From NCBI RefSeq assembly GCF_029625215.1, contig NZ_CP121197.1, positions 496,001 through 560,000 of the forward strand: a DNA stretch of 64,000 bases, given 5' to 3'. This document shows positions 1 to 11,302 of this stretch, piece after piece (within the stretch, counting starts at the first letter, position 1; each line of letters opens with the position of its first letter). The notes under the pieces are model-generated. The model saw only the letters and a program-made list of their open reading frames with translations, searched no databases and was not told the DNA's origin. The stretch comes from Aurantibacillus circumpalustris. GTDB taxonomy: Bacteria > Bacteroidota > Bacteroidia > B-17B0 > Aurantibacillaceae. The translations under genes and the position numbers were made by a program.

Positions 1-1937
1 TTAATTCCAGTACAAGGGCTAAGTGTTATTACTTTTGTAACACTTGTAACACCTGAAGGGTTTTTCACCTTCATAGTAACAGTATATGTACTAATTGTGC
101 CGCTTATTGTAACCTTGGTTAAATTTGCTGAGTAATATCCTGGCAATGGACTAACACCTGAAGCAGGAGAAAAGCTCCAAGTATATGTAAAGCTGCTACC
201 TGTTGCACCTGAAGGATTACTAACTGAACTACTTGTTGCAAATGTTTTAATAGGAGCACAAAGAACCTCTGGCATATCGAAATCAGCAATTGGAAGACAA
301 GGAATAACACTTACGGTTTGAGTTGTCTGAGTAGTTCCAGAAGGATTTGACACGAATAAAGTAACTGAGTATATACCTGGGCTTCCAATTTGAATATCAG
401 GAGTTAAACCTGAAGCAGGGGTTAATGTTACATTATTAGAAGGAGAAACAGACCATAAATACCCTGGAGCAGGAGCGCCAGTACTAGTATTTCCTGGGCT
501 GAAAGAGAAACCTGTGCAAGCAGAAGTAGGTAATGTAAACGTTGCAACAGGCGCTGTACATGCTGTTACATTTACTACCCAAGTCGTAATATTTGAACCA
601 ACTGTATTTGTTGCAGTAAGAATAACACTGTAAGTACCAGCAGTATTAAAAGTAATAGTTGGAGCTGAAGCAGTTGGACTTGATAAAGTAGCCCCAGCAG
701 GTAAAACTGACCAACTGTAACTTAAAGCTGGAGATCCGATTGATGTATTTACTGGAATAACAGTTGATGTACCTGATAAACAAAGTGTAGCTGGTAAAGC
801 GAAAGCAGCAGAAGGAGAAACCGTGCCGCTTAATGCACCTGAAAACTTCCAAATATCTGTTATTGGTGTAGGGTTTTGCGGAACATCTAATCCTCCAGCC
901 CAGCCAGTAGTACCATTTACGAAATCACCTGTAATATATGCTATTCCAGTGCTACCAAAGTCTGTCCAAGACAATCCATTGTCATTTGAATAAGATATAA
1001 ATCCTGTTGTACTATTAGCATTGAAAGAAACTAAATTTCCTGTTCCTGGTACAGGAACAACATCAGTTGGACCCAAATTAGCTGAAAGCGGGGAAATTTG
1101 TGCCCAATTTTGGCCACCGTCGTAAGTGTTCCATAATTCAAGAGTAGCCCCCGAATTTACCATGTAAACAACCCCATTTAAAGGACTTGAAAAAGCAATT
1201 TCAGTAATCGTATTTGTTACCGGTCCAATACCTGTAACACTATAAGATATTCCAGCGTCTACTGAATGAAAAATTCTATTGCTATTTGTTCCAAACCAAA
1301 GGTTTGATGAACCAACTTTAGCGTATAAATTTACAATTGCAAATTCTCCCGAGTTTGGATTAGGAATATTTGCCCCTGGAGTCATTGCCCATGTTAAACC
1401 ACCATCAGTAGTTCTCCAAAGTTCAAATTCTCCATTAACAGGATCGCCATTTGCTATACCTACTGAAGGCGTCAAAAAAGTTACCCAATTGGCGAAAGCT
1501 GCAGTGTTTGTAAACATACCAGGCGCACTCATATTTACCCAATTTGCTCCTCCATTAATGGTTCTATGAATAGCACCCATTCCCTGAACACCCTTCATAT
1601 AGGCGCTAACCCAAGCTGTATTTGCATCTATTCCCTCTAAATTAGCAATAATAAAAGTATTGGTATCGCTGTATACGTTACCACCTGCAAACAAAGCGCC
1701 ACCATTGATACTGCGTGAATACCAGTTATAATTTCTACTAAATCCAGTATTTCCATAATCCTTACCGATAACCCAAATGACATTTGCGTCAACAGCATCC
1801 ATGAATTTAACTCCCGAATTTAATACAGAAGTTGGAAATATAGCGTTCTGGTTTGTTGACCAGGCTGCCGCAGGCACCTGCGCAAACGTAGTACTCAGGG
1901 TTAGGGCTGCAAAAATTGACAGTAGTTGTTTTTTCAT
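1..1937 (-). CDS. Secreted Asp-box (BNR-like) and PKD-like protein, C-terminus off the window
   Basis: The reading frame opens at an ATG (1937-1935) and stays open for 645 codons to the left edge, so the gene is cut there. The N-terminus MKKQLLSIFAALTLSTTFAQ is a clear signal peptide. The first half carries at least six Asp-box-like motifs (for example RTINGGANW, RTTDGGLTW, NTYDGGQNW, SNDNGLSW), typical of BNR beta-propellers. The second half holds three PKD/Ig-like repeats of about 85 residues with conserved cysteines and FxxxGTYSV strands. The last visible residues (SPCTGI) resemble the linker before a T9SS sorting domain, but that domain would lie outside. The protein is probably exported and extracellular or surface-bound. 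Its ligand or substrate is unknown, and no catalytic residues of sialidases are recognised. Confidence 0.85.
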   Translation of the reverse strand, partial: MKKQLLSIFAALTLSTTFAQVPAAAWSTNQNAIFPTSVLNSGVKFMDAVDANVIWVIGKDYGNTGFSRNYNWYSRSINGGALFAGGNVYSDTNTFIIANLEGIDANTAWVSAYMKGVQGMGAIHRTINGGANWVNMSAPGMFTNTAAFANWVTFLTPSVGIANGDPVNGEFELWRTTDGGLTWAMTPGANIPNPNSGEFAIVNLYAKVGSSNLWFGTNSNRIFHSVDAGISYSVTGIGPVTNTITEIAFSSPLNGVVYMVNSGATLELWNTYDGGQNWAQISPLSANLGPTDVVPVPGTGNLVSFNANSTTGFISYSNDNGLSWTDFGSTGIAYITGDFVNGTTGWAGGLDVPQNPTPITDIWKFSGALSGTVSPSAAFALPATLCLSGTSTVIPVNTSIGSPALSYSWSVLPAGATLSSPTASAPTITFNTAGTYSVILTATNTVGSNITTWVVNVTACTAPVATFTLPTSACTGFSFSPGNTSTGAPAPGYLWSVSPSNNVTLTPASGLTPDIQIGSPGIYSVTLFVSNPSGTTQTTQTVSVIPCLPIADFDMPEVLCAPIKTFATSSSVSNPSGATGSSFTYTWSFSPASGVSPLPGYYSANLTKVTISGTISTYTVTMKVKNPSGVTSVTKVITLSPCTGI

Positions 1938-2122
1938 TTCTTTCTAAATTTATTTTTAATTTGATAAAAATACTGAATTTTATTTACACTTATTTAAAAA
2001 ATACGGTTTTAACAGTAATTTGCCTTTTATCTGGTTCGTTCTATTTTTTATGTGGTTAAAAAATTAGTTTGTTCAATTCGACATATTAGCTTAACTAAGA
2101 TATTCGTTGAAAAAATTTCGGA

Positions 2123-2153
2123 TTGTTCATATTTTAAAAATAAGCTACATTTG
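2123..2153 (+). promoter_or_regulatory. Bacteroidota-type promoter of the ferredoxin-NADP reductase gene
   Basis: TTG (2123-2125) is followed after 20 bases by TACATTTG (2146-2153), matching the Bacteroidota consensus TTG-N(17-23)-TAnnTTTG. Transcription should start a few bases before the ATG at 2167, giving a very short leader. This rules out the longer in-frame TTG start at 2107. Confidence 0.7.
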
Positions 2154-2166
2154 CAAAAAATTTTTA

Positions 2167-3177
2167 ATGATTACTACAGATCTAATTATTGTTGGTGCAG
2201 GGCCGGTTGGATTATTTGCGATTTTTGAAGCAGGTCTTTTAAAAATGCGCTGCCATTTAATTGATTACCTCCCTCAAATTGGAGGGCAGCTATCTGAAAT
2301 CTATCCAAAAAAACCTATTTACGATATTCCAGGATACCCATCAGTATTAGCTCAAGAACTGATTGATAATTTATTAAAACAAGCCGAACCATTTAAGCCA
2401 AGTTTTACTTTAGGAGAAAGAATTGAATCTCTTGAAAAAAGAGGCGATAGAGATTTCTTAATTACAACCAACATGGGCACACAAGTTGAAGCAAAGGCAG
2501 TTGTAATTGCCGGCGGACTTGGTTGCTTTGAGCCACGTAAACCAGAAATTACTGATCTCGAAAAATTTGAAAATGGGAAAGGAGTGAATTATATGATTTT
2601 AGATCCTGAAAAATACAGGGATCAAAAGATGGTGATTGCAGGCGGTGGAGATAGCGCTTTAGACTGGACTATTTTTTTAAGTGATGTTTGCAGTGAACTA
2701 ACGCTTGTGCATAGAAGTGAAAGTTTCCGAGGTGCGCCAGATAGCGTTAACAAGGTAATGGATTTGGCAGAAAAGGGAAAAATAAAATTACTTTTAAATA
2801 CAACAATAGGCTCCATTTCGGGAGAAGGGAAACTTGAAAAAGTTGAAACGCTTAACACCAAAACTCAGGAGAAAAACAGTATCATGGCTGATCACCTTAT
2901 TCCATTATTTGGATTGAGTCCTAAATTAGGACCTATCGAAAATTGGGGTTTAAATCTTGATAAAAATGCCATAGAAGTTAATACCGATGATTATAGCACA
3001 AACGTTGAAGGCGTTTACGCAATAGGAGATATTAATACTTATAAAAATAAATTGAAATTAATTTTGTGTGGTTTTCACGAAGCGGCCTTAATGAGTCACA
3101 GTGCTTATAAGTATATTAACCCAGGTGTAAAATACACTATGAAATATACAACTGTGCAAGGGGTAAATGAATTTTAA
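2167..3177 (+). CDS. Ferredoxin--NADP(+) reductase, thioredoxin-reductase-like (YumC type)
   Basis: This 336-residue flavoprotein has an N-terminal FAD-binding Rossmann motif (IIVGAGPVGLF, residues 7-17), a central NADPH motif (AGGGDSALDW) and a C-terminal FAD motif (YAIGDINTY). The fold is that of thioredoxin reductase, but the redox CxxC is absent. That is the hallmark of the YumC-type ferredoxin/flavodoxin-NADP reductases, which move electrons between NADPH and ferredoxin in the cytoplasm. The start is set at the ATG just downstream of the promoter at 2123-2153. An in-frame TTG further upstream would begin within the promoter. The gene converges with the glycosyltransferase gene, leaving only 4 bases between stops. 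Confidence 0.9.
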   Translation: MITTDLIIVGAGPVGLFAIFEAGLLKMRCHLIDYLPQIGGQLSEIYPKKPIYDIPGYPSVLAQELIDNLLKQAEPFKPSFTLGERIESLEKRGDRDFLITTNMGTQVEAKAVVIAGGLGCFEPRKPEITDLEKFENGKGVNYMILDPEKYRDQKMVIAGGGDSALDWTIFLSDVCSELTLVHRSESFRGAPDSVNKVMDLAEKGKIKLLLNTTIGSISGEGKLEKVETLNTKTQEKNSIMADHLIPLFGLSPKLGPIENWGLNLDKNAIEVNTDDYSTNVEGVYAIGDINTYKNKLKLILCGFHEAALMSHSAYKYINPGVKYTMKYTTVQGVNEF

Positions 3178-3181
3178 CTAT

Positions 3182-4180
3182 CTAGAAAACTTGATGTAAG
3201 TCTTCGGTTATTTCTCTCTGTAGTACCTTTTTGCATTTAAATTTCTTTTCAAAGTAGTCAGCAAGATACTCCTGCTCTGTTTGTCCAGGTGTTGGTATCA
3301 AAATAATATTTTTCTTATTCAACAAGTATAAATCCATCAAAGTGCTATAGCCACTTCGGCATATAACGGTTTCTGAATTGACGATTAAGCTCTGTAATTT
3401 TTCTCCGAAACAAAAATTAATAAGTCTGATGTTCGTGCTTTTATTCGTTATTTTCGAATTACTTCCACGTACAAAAACAATTTTTTTATTTGAGTCTTTG
3501 AATTTTTCGAGTAGACAATTTTCTAAAATTGTTCTTTGTGGTTCAACTCCCGAAAGCAAAATTAAATAGTCGTATTTTTCAGAATTACTATTTGAAGTTT
3601 GAAAATTCGTAAGGGCACTTTGTGGACCAATGTATTTTACAGGAGTTTTAATTCGGCTTGAATCGCTTAACTCACCTGATAACCGAAGTTTTGGATCTTC
3701 AAAATCTGGTACCCACACTTCGTTAAATTTGTGAATGTAGTTTCTGTTTATGTTGTTAGCAATCGACGAGAAAAAAGGTGTTTTTACATTTAATTGGTGG
3801 GTAATAAAAATGGAATGCACGAATGGATGTGATAAACCAAAACGGTTGTCACTTATTATAAGATCAATTTTATAACGGTCAACAATTTTTTCAAGTTGTT
3901 TTTTCTCTTCACGAATTGTTCGCTTAATTTTTGGCCATTGAAGAAGTAATTTTATCCAAAGAGGAAGACGTTTTGAATACGCTATTTTATAAGAAGGCAC
4001 TTCTACTTTTTGAAGTTTTGGAAAATACCGATCGAAAAAAAAAGAAGTTAGTGGTGTTGTTCCAATAATAACAGTGTTGTTTTTAGATAGATCTTCAATA
4101 AGCCGTACGCATCTACTGGCGTGACCTAAGCCCCAATCGATCGGAGAAATAAATATGGTTTTACTTACAAACAAAAACAC
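3182..4180 (-). CDS. Glycosyltransferase, MurG/GT28-like
   Basis: The 332-residue protein begins with a strand and the glycine-rich turn ISPIDWGLGHASRC, as in GT-B glycosyltransferases of the MurG/GT1/GT28 group. A nucleotide-sugar-binding C-terminal half follows, with VICRSGYSTLMDLY and a conserved PTPGQTEQEYLA segment. Such proteins transfer a sugar from an activated donor at the inner face of the membrane; the acceptor here cannot be told. No ATG is available at the N-terminus: the frame is closed by TAA directly upstream, so the start is GTG at 4180 or TTG at 4174. It is the last gene of the leftward gyrB group, 76 bases after the PAP2 gene. Confidence 0.7.
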   Translation of the reverse strand: MFLFVSKTIFISPIDWGLGHASRCVRLIEDLSKNNTVIIGTTPLTSFFFDRYFPKLQKVEVPSYKIAYSKRLPLWIKLLLQWPKIKRTIREEKKQLEKIVDRYKIDLIISDNRFGLSHPFVHSIFITHQLNVKTPFFSSIANNINRNYIHKFNEVWVPDFEDPKLRLSGELSDSSRIKTPVKYIGPQSALTNFQTSNSNSEKYDYLILLSGVEPQRTILENCLLEKFKDSNKKIVFVRGSNSKITNKSTNIRLINFCFGEKLQSLIVNSETVICRSGYSTLMDLYLLNKKNIILIPTPGQTEQEYLADYFEKKFKCKKVLQREITEDLHQVF

Positions 4181-4256
4181 TTATCCAAGGTATGAATAAT
4201 TTGTGGCATTATTTATCGGCAAATTTGTAGACTATGCAATAAGAAAACGCAAAAAA

Positions 4257-5063
4257 TCAGTTTAAATTCCAAACTACCGAAAGTCCGGTTCTATTATTTT
4301 GAAAAAAAGGCAATATGGTAACATCATTTTGTTTTTTGTTTTTGTGTAAAAAAGGAACAAAATATCCCACCAAAGAACCAACGGCGGCACCCACTAAAAC
4401 ATCAGTAGGAAAGTGTGCGCCTGATCTGTAACGCATAAACCCAACAGTACTTGCTGCAAGCAAAGAGCCGCCCCACACAAAAGGTTTATACTTTGAATTG
4501 GGGTAATAACTAGAATAGACTGTTGAGAAAAAAACCGCGGAGGAAAAAGCTAATGTGGTATGCCCGGAAAAAAAAGAACGTTTTGCTTCGGCGGTCAATT
4601 TTTCTTCTAACGGCGCTTTATTACCATAGACAAATGGACGAACACGTTTCACACCTCCTTTGCCATAGGATGGCAAAAATACACCGAGAATCATGGTCTC
4701 AATATACATGACACTAATGATTCCAAATTCATTTCGCGATTTTTTTCCTGCTAATAATAAAGCGGGCGAAGCAATGCAGGTTACCAACGCGACGTCACTT
4801 ATCCTTGCGTTGCTTTGCGAATAAAAATTGATAGCGCTTCGGTCTAAAAAATTTAGGTTGTTTTTATTTAACCTGCTGAGATCGTATTGCGTTAACGGCG
4901 TTACCTCATCATCCACAGCGGAGGCTGTAATACCAACAATAAAGCCTGTTGCAAACAAAATACTTTCTTTGCCCCAACTTAGCTTATAGGGAAATTGTGC
5001 GGTTGCTGTTTTGAAGAAATATGCAAATGGCAGAACAAAGGTAAATATGATTTTTTTTTTCAA
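4257..5063 (-). CDS. PAP2-family phosphatase, exported
   Basis: All three signature motifs of the PAP2/acid phosphatase superfamily are visible: K135-x6-R142-P143, S166-G-H168 and R211-x5-H217-x3-D221. The last two motifs carry the catalytic histidines. The first 23 residues look like a signal peptide and several hydrophobic segments follow, so this is a membrane phosphatase with its active site outside the cytoplasm. The likely substrate is a lipid phosphate (phosphatidate, phosphatidylglycerol phosphate or undecaprenyl pyrophosphate). The start appears to be TTG (5063-5061), immediately after the TAA of the DUF1801 gene, so translation is probably coupled. A run of ten T on the plus strand (poly-A in the mRNA) follows the start and could allow slippage. 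Confidence 0.85.
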   Translation of the reverse strand: MKKKIIFTFVLPFAYFFKTATAQFPYKLSWGKESILFATGFIVGITASAVDDEVTPLTQYDLSRLNKNNLNFLDRSAINFYSQSNARISDVALVTCIASPALLLAGKKSRNEFGIISVMYIETMILGVFLPSYGKGGVKRVRPFVYGNKAPLEEKLTAEAKRSFFSGHTTLAFSSAVFFSTVYSSYYPNSKYKPFVWGGSLLAASTVGFMRYRSGAHFPTDVLVGAAVGSLVGYFVPFLHKNKKQNDVTILPFFQNNRTGLSVVWNLN

Positions 5064-5531
5064 TTAGCTGCTTCTGTTTTTCTTTAGCTCGTTCTCATAG
5101 ATCTCTATCCACTTTCCGGGAGTAAGTTTTTTTGATAGCTCTCCTATAAGTTTAAACGGAATTTGATCGAGTTTTTTAAAACGAACGCACGATTTTCCCA
5201 TATCTAATTTAGCTCTGGTGTGTTTAGGATATTCGTTAGTAAACCATTTAAGAAGTTTCGGATCGGCATACATGCCCATGTGATATAACGCGACGAAATT
5301 TTTTTGAGAAGCAATATTCATAAATGGCAAAGGTAATTTTGGATCGCAATGATATCCCTTGGGATATTTGGAATGCGGAATCACATAACCTACCATGCCA
5401 TACGACATCTCCTCTTTGAAACCTTTCGGTAAATTTTTTAAAATTTCTTTTCTTAAAGCTCTTAGTGCAGATTTTCTTTCCTCAGGAAGAGAATCGAGGT
5501 ACTCACCTACTGTTGCTGCCTTAGATTGCAT
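5064..5531 (-). CDS. DUF1801 domain protein
   Basis: A small cytoplasmic protein of 155 residues matching the DUF1801 (YdhG-like) family. Features include an N-terminal helix with LRKEILKNLPKGFKEEMSYGMVGY, an aromatic-rich core (FMNIASQKNFVALYHMGMY), and a C-terminal GKSCVRFKKLDQIP segment before a final helix. Proteins of this family share a fold with FrnE-like and iron-chaperone-like proteins, but no function is established. It lies 11 bases after gyrB and abuts the PAP2 gene, so it is almost certainly in the gyrB transcript. Confidence 0.8.
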   Translation of the reverse strand: MQSKAATVGEYLDSLPEERKSALRALRKEILKNLPKGFKEEMSYGMVGYVIPHSKYPKGYHCDPKLPLPFMNIASQKNFVALYHMGMYADPKLLKWFTNEYPKHTRAKLDMGKSCVRFKKLDQIPFKLIGELSKKLTPGKWIEIYENELKKNRSS

Positions 5532-5542
5532 CTATTAAATAA

Positions 5543-7516
<1,974 letters not shown>

Positions 7517-7641
7517 TTATATTATCCTTTAAATGTACTGAAAAATTGCCGGTTTTGAGTTAAAAAAGCAGCGAAATGTTACTAACAAAATGTTAAAAAT
7601 CCTTGTGAAAAATTAGTTTATTTTTGCCTCAAAGTTTTTGT

Positions 7642-8958
7642 ATGATTTGGAACACATTAAGATATCTTATTAGCTTCTTTTTACCCGTTTTTTATAAACG
7701 AACCCAATCAAAAAATATAAAAAACATTAAGGTAAAAGGGCCTGTCATTATTGCAATGAATCACCCAAATGCCTTTACAGATCCTGTTTACTTTTCTTAC
7801 CTGGTTTACCCTCAACGCGTAAGTTATCTTGCAAGGGGGGATGCTTTTAGGCCTGGAATGATTGCTAACATTCTTGAAGGAATAGGCATTGTGCCTATAT
7901 TTAGATTGCGCGATGGGGGCAAAGAAGGGCTCAAAAAAAATGATGAAACCTACCGTAGGGTAAATTACCTTTTAAGTAAGAATTCTAAGATTATTGTTTT
8001 TGCTGAAGGGCTTTGTGTTCAGGAAAGAAGGTTACGTCCGCTTAAAAAAGGTGTGGCAAGAATGGTTTTTGGCGCTTATGAGGCTATAAATTCGGATAAA
8101 CTGATTGTTGTGCCAGTTGGTGTGAATTACAACAAACCTGACAAATTTAGGAGTAACCTATTCTATAATGTTGGCGAGCCAATTGCAATTAAGGATTTTA
8201 TACCCGATTTTAAAGAAAATCAGGCCAAGGCTTATACCAAGTTTTTACAAGTACTCGAGCCAAAAATGAAAGAACTCATTACGCACATTGATGAACGTGA
8301 AAACGATGAACTTGTTTATCAGGTTGAAGAACTATGTAAAAAAGATATGATCAAAGCACACGGGCTTAATTATAGAAATTTAGATCATGATTTCGTTGTG
8401 TTAACAGAACTTACCGAAAAAGTAAATAAGGCGACCAAAACTCAACCAAATGAATTGTCGGAGCTCAGAACTCTTTCGAAGAATTATTTTCACAAACTCA
8501 AAAAAAACAACTTAAAAGATTGGTTAATTAACCCAAAACAAAATAAACAAGTAAACGCTTTTTCGTTATTGATAAGATCTCTCCTGCTAATCTTATTTTT
8601 CCCTATTCACTTAATTGGTTTAATTGGAAATTACTTACCATTTACTCTGACACATAAACTTACCGTAAAAAATATAAAAAATGTAGAATTCTATTCTTCC
8701 ATTGCAATTGGCATAGGCATGTTTGTATTTTGGATTAACTACATCGTAATTTTCATAGGTATTTATATTTTTTCACCCACAGTTTTTTACCCTTTAATAA
8801 TTTGTATTGTTTTAATCTTGTGTGGCTTTTTCAGTCTTTATTATAGACCTTTTTTCAAAAAAACAATTGGAATTTATACTGTTTTAAAAAACAAAGCTTT
8901 GCTTACGGAATTAGGAGAAGAACGGAAAAAGTTAATTTCCATAATTAACAAATTTTAG
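7642..8958 (+). CDS. 1-acylglycerol-3-phosphate acyltransferase-like protein (PlsC superfamily) with C-terminal membrane segments
   Basis: The 438-residue protein has the PlsC acyltransferase motifs: an NHPNAFTDP block (catalytic His and Asp) near residues 40-48, then GIVPIFR, and the FAEGLCVQERRLRPLKKGVARM block that binds glycerol phosphate. After a charged middle region come three hydrophobic segments (about residues 305-335, 355-385 and 390-415), so it is a membrane enzyme of phospholipid synthesis or remodelling. It is longer than classic PlsC (about 240 residues), as is common for Bacteroidota homologues. The start is put at ATG 7642. An in-frame TTG at 7624 lies within a TATTTTTG -7 element (7619-7626) and is unlikely to be used. 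Confidence 0.8.
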   Translation: MIWNTLRYLISFFLPVFYKRTQSKNIKNIKVKGPVIIAMNHPNAFTDPVYFSYLVYPQRVSYLARGDAFRPGMIANILEGIGIVPIFRLRDGGKEGLKKNDETYRRVNYLLSKNSKIIVFAEGLCVQERRLRPLKKGVARMVFGAYEAINSDKLIVVPVGVNYNKPDKFRSNLFYNVGEPIAIKDFIPDFKENQAKAYTKFLQVLEPKMKELITHIDERENDELVYQVEELCKKDMIKAHGLNYRNLDHDFVVLTELTEKVNKATKTQPNELSELRTLSKNYFHKLKKNNLKDWLINPKQNKQVNAFSLLIRSLLLILFFPIHLIGLIGNYLPFTLTHKLTVKNIKNVEFYSSIAIGIGMFVFWINYIVIFIGIYIFSPTVFYPLIICIVLILCGFFSLYYRPFFKKTIGIYTVLKNKALLTELGEERKKLISIINKF

Positions 8959-9003
8959 AAAGCTTTTCCTACACTGTGGCATACAATTTGCGTATTACAT
9001 ACT

Positions 9004-9849
9004 ATGAAGTTGAGTAAACATATTATTTTAGTTTCTACGGTAATTGCTTTGGGTGTTTTATGTTCGGCCAATTTTAAGAAACAAAAAACACAAGAGCTCA
9101 CAGAAGTAATTAATTCGTCTAATTCAGCGGGCCCACTTCCTGATCGTAAAAACACGGCCTTTAAAGAAGGAGAGGTTCTCACCTATCGCATGCATTACGG
9201 AATTATTAATGCAGGTGCGGCAATATTAGAAGTTAAACCTGATATCTTAACAGTTAACGGAAGAAGCGTTTATCATATTGTCGGAACAGGATACACAACA
9301 GGCACAGCTGATTGGTTTTTTAAAGTACGTGATCGTTACGAAACATATATGGACAAAGATGCCTTGTTACCTTGGTTGTTTGTGAGACGTGTAGATGAAG
9401 GAGGTTATAAATTTCAACAGGATTATAAATTTAACCACTACACAAAAAAAGTAGATGTAGGCAACGACCAGAAATTTGATATCCCCATGGGTATTCAAGA
9501 TATGGTAAGCGCGTTTTATTCAGTGCGTAGTTTAGATTTAAGTAACGCAAAAACGGGCGATATCTTTTCATTGGATTGTTTTTTAGACAAAGAAATTTGG
9601 CCGCTCAAAATTAAATTTATGGGAAAGGAAATTATTGAAACCGATATTGGGAAATTTCGTTGCTTAAAATTCAGACCCATTGTTCAAAAGGGACGCGTAT
9701 TTAAAAAAGAAGAGGACTTAAATGTTTGGATCAGTGATGATAATAACCACATCGTTATGCGCGCTAAAGCGGATGTTTTAATTGGCAGTGTGAAAATGGA
9801 TATTACGAGTGTTAAGAATCTAACAAATTCGATGAGCAGGGTGAATTAG
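9004..9849 (+). CDS. DUF3108 domain protein, exported
   Basis: A 281-residue protein with an N-terminal hydrophobic signal sequence (first about 23 residues). The DUF3108 signature follows: FKEGEVLTYRMHYGIINAGAA, then GTADWFFKVRDRYETYMD and QDYKFNHYTKKVDV, and the late NVWISDDNNHIVMRAKADVLIGS. Members are predicted periplasmic beta-rich proteins of unknown function, often called putative lipoprotein or outer-membrane associated proteins. It follows the acyltransferase gene in the same direction after 45 bases, so both may belong to envelope lipid metabolism; that link is inference only. The ATG follows a leader with an imperfect -7 element (TACAATTTG). Confidence 0.75.
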   Translation: MKLSKHIILVSTVIALGVLCSANFKKQKTQELTEVINSSNSAGPLPDRKNTAFKEGEVLTYRMHYGIINAGAAILEVKPDILTVNGRSVYHIVGTGYTTGTADWFFKVRDRYETYMDKDALLPWLFVRRVDEGGYKFQQDYKFNHYTKKVDVGNDQKFDIPMGIQDMVSAFYSVRSLDLSNAKTGDIFSLDCFLDKEIWPLKIKFMGKEIIETDIGKFRCLKFRPIVQKGRVFKKEEDLNVWISDDNNHIVMRAKADVLIGSVKMDITSVKNLTNSMSRVN

Positions 9850-9901
9850 CGAGAATCAAGAGTCAAGAAACAAGATTATTTCTCGCCTAATTTTGCTTTT
9901 A

Positions 9902-11185
9902 TCATAATAGCCGCTTCAAAATTTCCCCAAAGCGATACATGTCTTCAAAAGAATTGTAAAGTGGAATTGCGGCACAGCGAATAACGTTAGGTTCTCTCCA
10001 ATCAGGAACAACCCCATTTTCGATAAGCGCGTTGTATAATTTTTTTCCGTAGCCGTGCGCAACAATCGATAACTGACAACCCCTGTTTTCTTTTGGAGTA
10101 ATTATTTGAAGGCAATCCTTTTTCTGACTGCTAAGGTCGTTCACAATAAATTCAAGATACGCAAGTAGTTTCTGGCTCTTTTCAATTAGAGCATCCATAC
10201 CAACCTCATCAAAAATATCCAGACTGGCTCTACACGCTGCCATGCTAAAAATTGGCGCATTACTCATTTGCCAGCGCTCGGCTGTTTGCATGGGAACAAA
10301 AGTGCTATCCATCAAGAAGCGCGTTTTCTTATCATGTCCCCACCAACCAGCAAATAAAGGTAGATCCAAATTACTTAAGTGCTTTTCATGCACAAATGCA
10401 CCCGCTACACTTCCAGGACCGCTATTTAAATACTTGTAACTACACCAGGCGGCAAAATCCACATTCCAATCATGAAGCTGTAATTTAATATTTCCTGCTC
10501 CATGCGCTAAATCAAAACCAACAACGGCACCAGCCTTATGCCCTGCCTGTGTTATGGCTTTCATGTCAAAAACCTGTCCAGTGAAATAGTTAACACCACC
10601 AATCATTATGAGGGCCAATGAATCTTTGTTTTTCTCAATAGCTGCAAAGATGTCTTCTTCACGAATGTGATACTCACCTTCTCTTGGTGCCACTTCAATC
10701 AAAGCCTCTTCCGTAGAGTGTCCATGAAATTTTATTTGAGATTGTAAAGCATATTGGTCGCTAGGAAAAGCTTTTGCTTCACACAAAATTTTAAAACGCG
10801 TTTTTGTTGGTCTGTAAAATGAAACCAATAGTAAATGAAGGTTTACCGTAAGTTGATTCATCATTACTGTTTCTTTAGGCAGCGCTCCAACAATTTTTGC
10901 CATCTTATCTGTTAACAATTCGTGATACGAAAGCCAAGGGTTTTTTGCAAGGAAATGGCCTTCTACACCAAATTCTGCCCAATCGTTTAATTCCTGTTGC
11001 AAATAACTTAGAGTTGTTCTAGGCTGAAGTCCTAGTGAATTCCCAGTAAAATAAACAACGTCTTTCCCTTCATGCTGTGGAATTAAAAACCGTTTGCGGT
11101 AATGTTTAAGGGTATCGTTTTTATCGAGTTCCATTGCCGCGTTTAATGTGTTTTGGAACTCTGATTGTATATTAGATTGTGACAT
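9902..11185 (-). CDS. kynU: Kynureninase
   Basis: This PLP enzyme cleaves kynurenine to anthranilate and alanine (or 3-hydroxykynurenine to 3-hydroxyanthranilate) in tryptophan breakdown. The 427-residue length fits. Visible signatures are YFTGNSLGLQPR near the N-terminus, the PLP pocket DLAHGAGNIKLQLHDWNVDFAAWCSYKYLNSG with the Schiff-base lysine in SYKYLN, and GWWGHDKKTRFLMD. It stands alone here: kynurenine 3-monooxygenase and tryptophan dioxygenase are not in the window. A promoter is readable in front of it. Confidence 0.95.
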   Translation of the reverse strand: MSQSNIQSEFQNTLNAAMELDKNDTLKHYRKRFLIPQHEGKDVVYFTGNSLGLQPRTTLSYLQQELNDWAEFGVEGHFLAKNPWLSYHELLTDKMAKIVGALPKETVMMNQLTVNLHLLLVSFYRPTKTRFKILCEAKAFPSDQYALQSQIKFHGHSTEEALIEVAPREGEYHIREEDIFAAIEKNKDSLALIMIGGVNYFTGQVFDMKAITQAGHKAGAVVGFDLAHGAGNIKLQLHDWNVDFAAWCSYKYLNSGPGSVAGAFVHEKHLSNLDLPLFAGWWGHDKKTRFLMDSTFVPMQTAERWQMSNAPIFSMAACRASLDIFDEVGMDALIEKSQKLLAYLEFIVNDLSSQKKDCLQIITPKENRGCQLSIVAHGYGKKLYNALIENGVVPDWREPNVIRCAAIPLYNSFEDMYRFGEILKRLL

Positions 11186-11202
11186 AATAAATTTATGAGC
11201 TA

Positions 11203-11232
11203 TAAAAGTAGAAATAATGCTTTGAATACAAA
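11203..11232 (-). promoter_or_regulatory. Promoter of kynU
   Basis: Reading the minus strand, TTTG (11232-11229) is followed after 18 bases by TACTTTTA (11210-11203), close to the Bacteroidota consensus. The ATG of kynU at 11185 lies about 18 bases beyond the -7 element. Confidence 0.5.
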
Positions 11233-11302
11233 CCGTTTGTTTTTTTATTATATTTTTGTAATAGACAAAATCTCCCCCCTAATTTTTTAAAAAAACACTC
11301 AA

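Noticed and set aside
2107-2166. Upstream in-frame extension of the ferredoxin-NADP reductase starting at TTG
   Set aside because: The codons cover the promoter at 2123-2153 and the family N-terminus starts at the ATG 2167.
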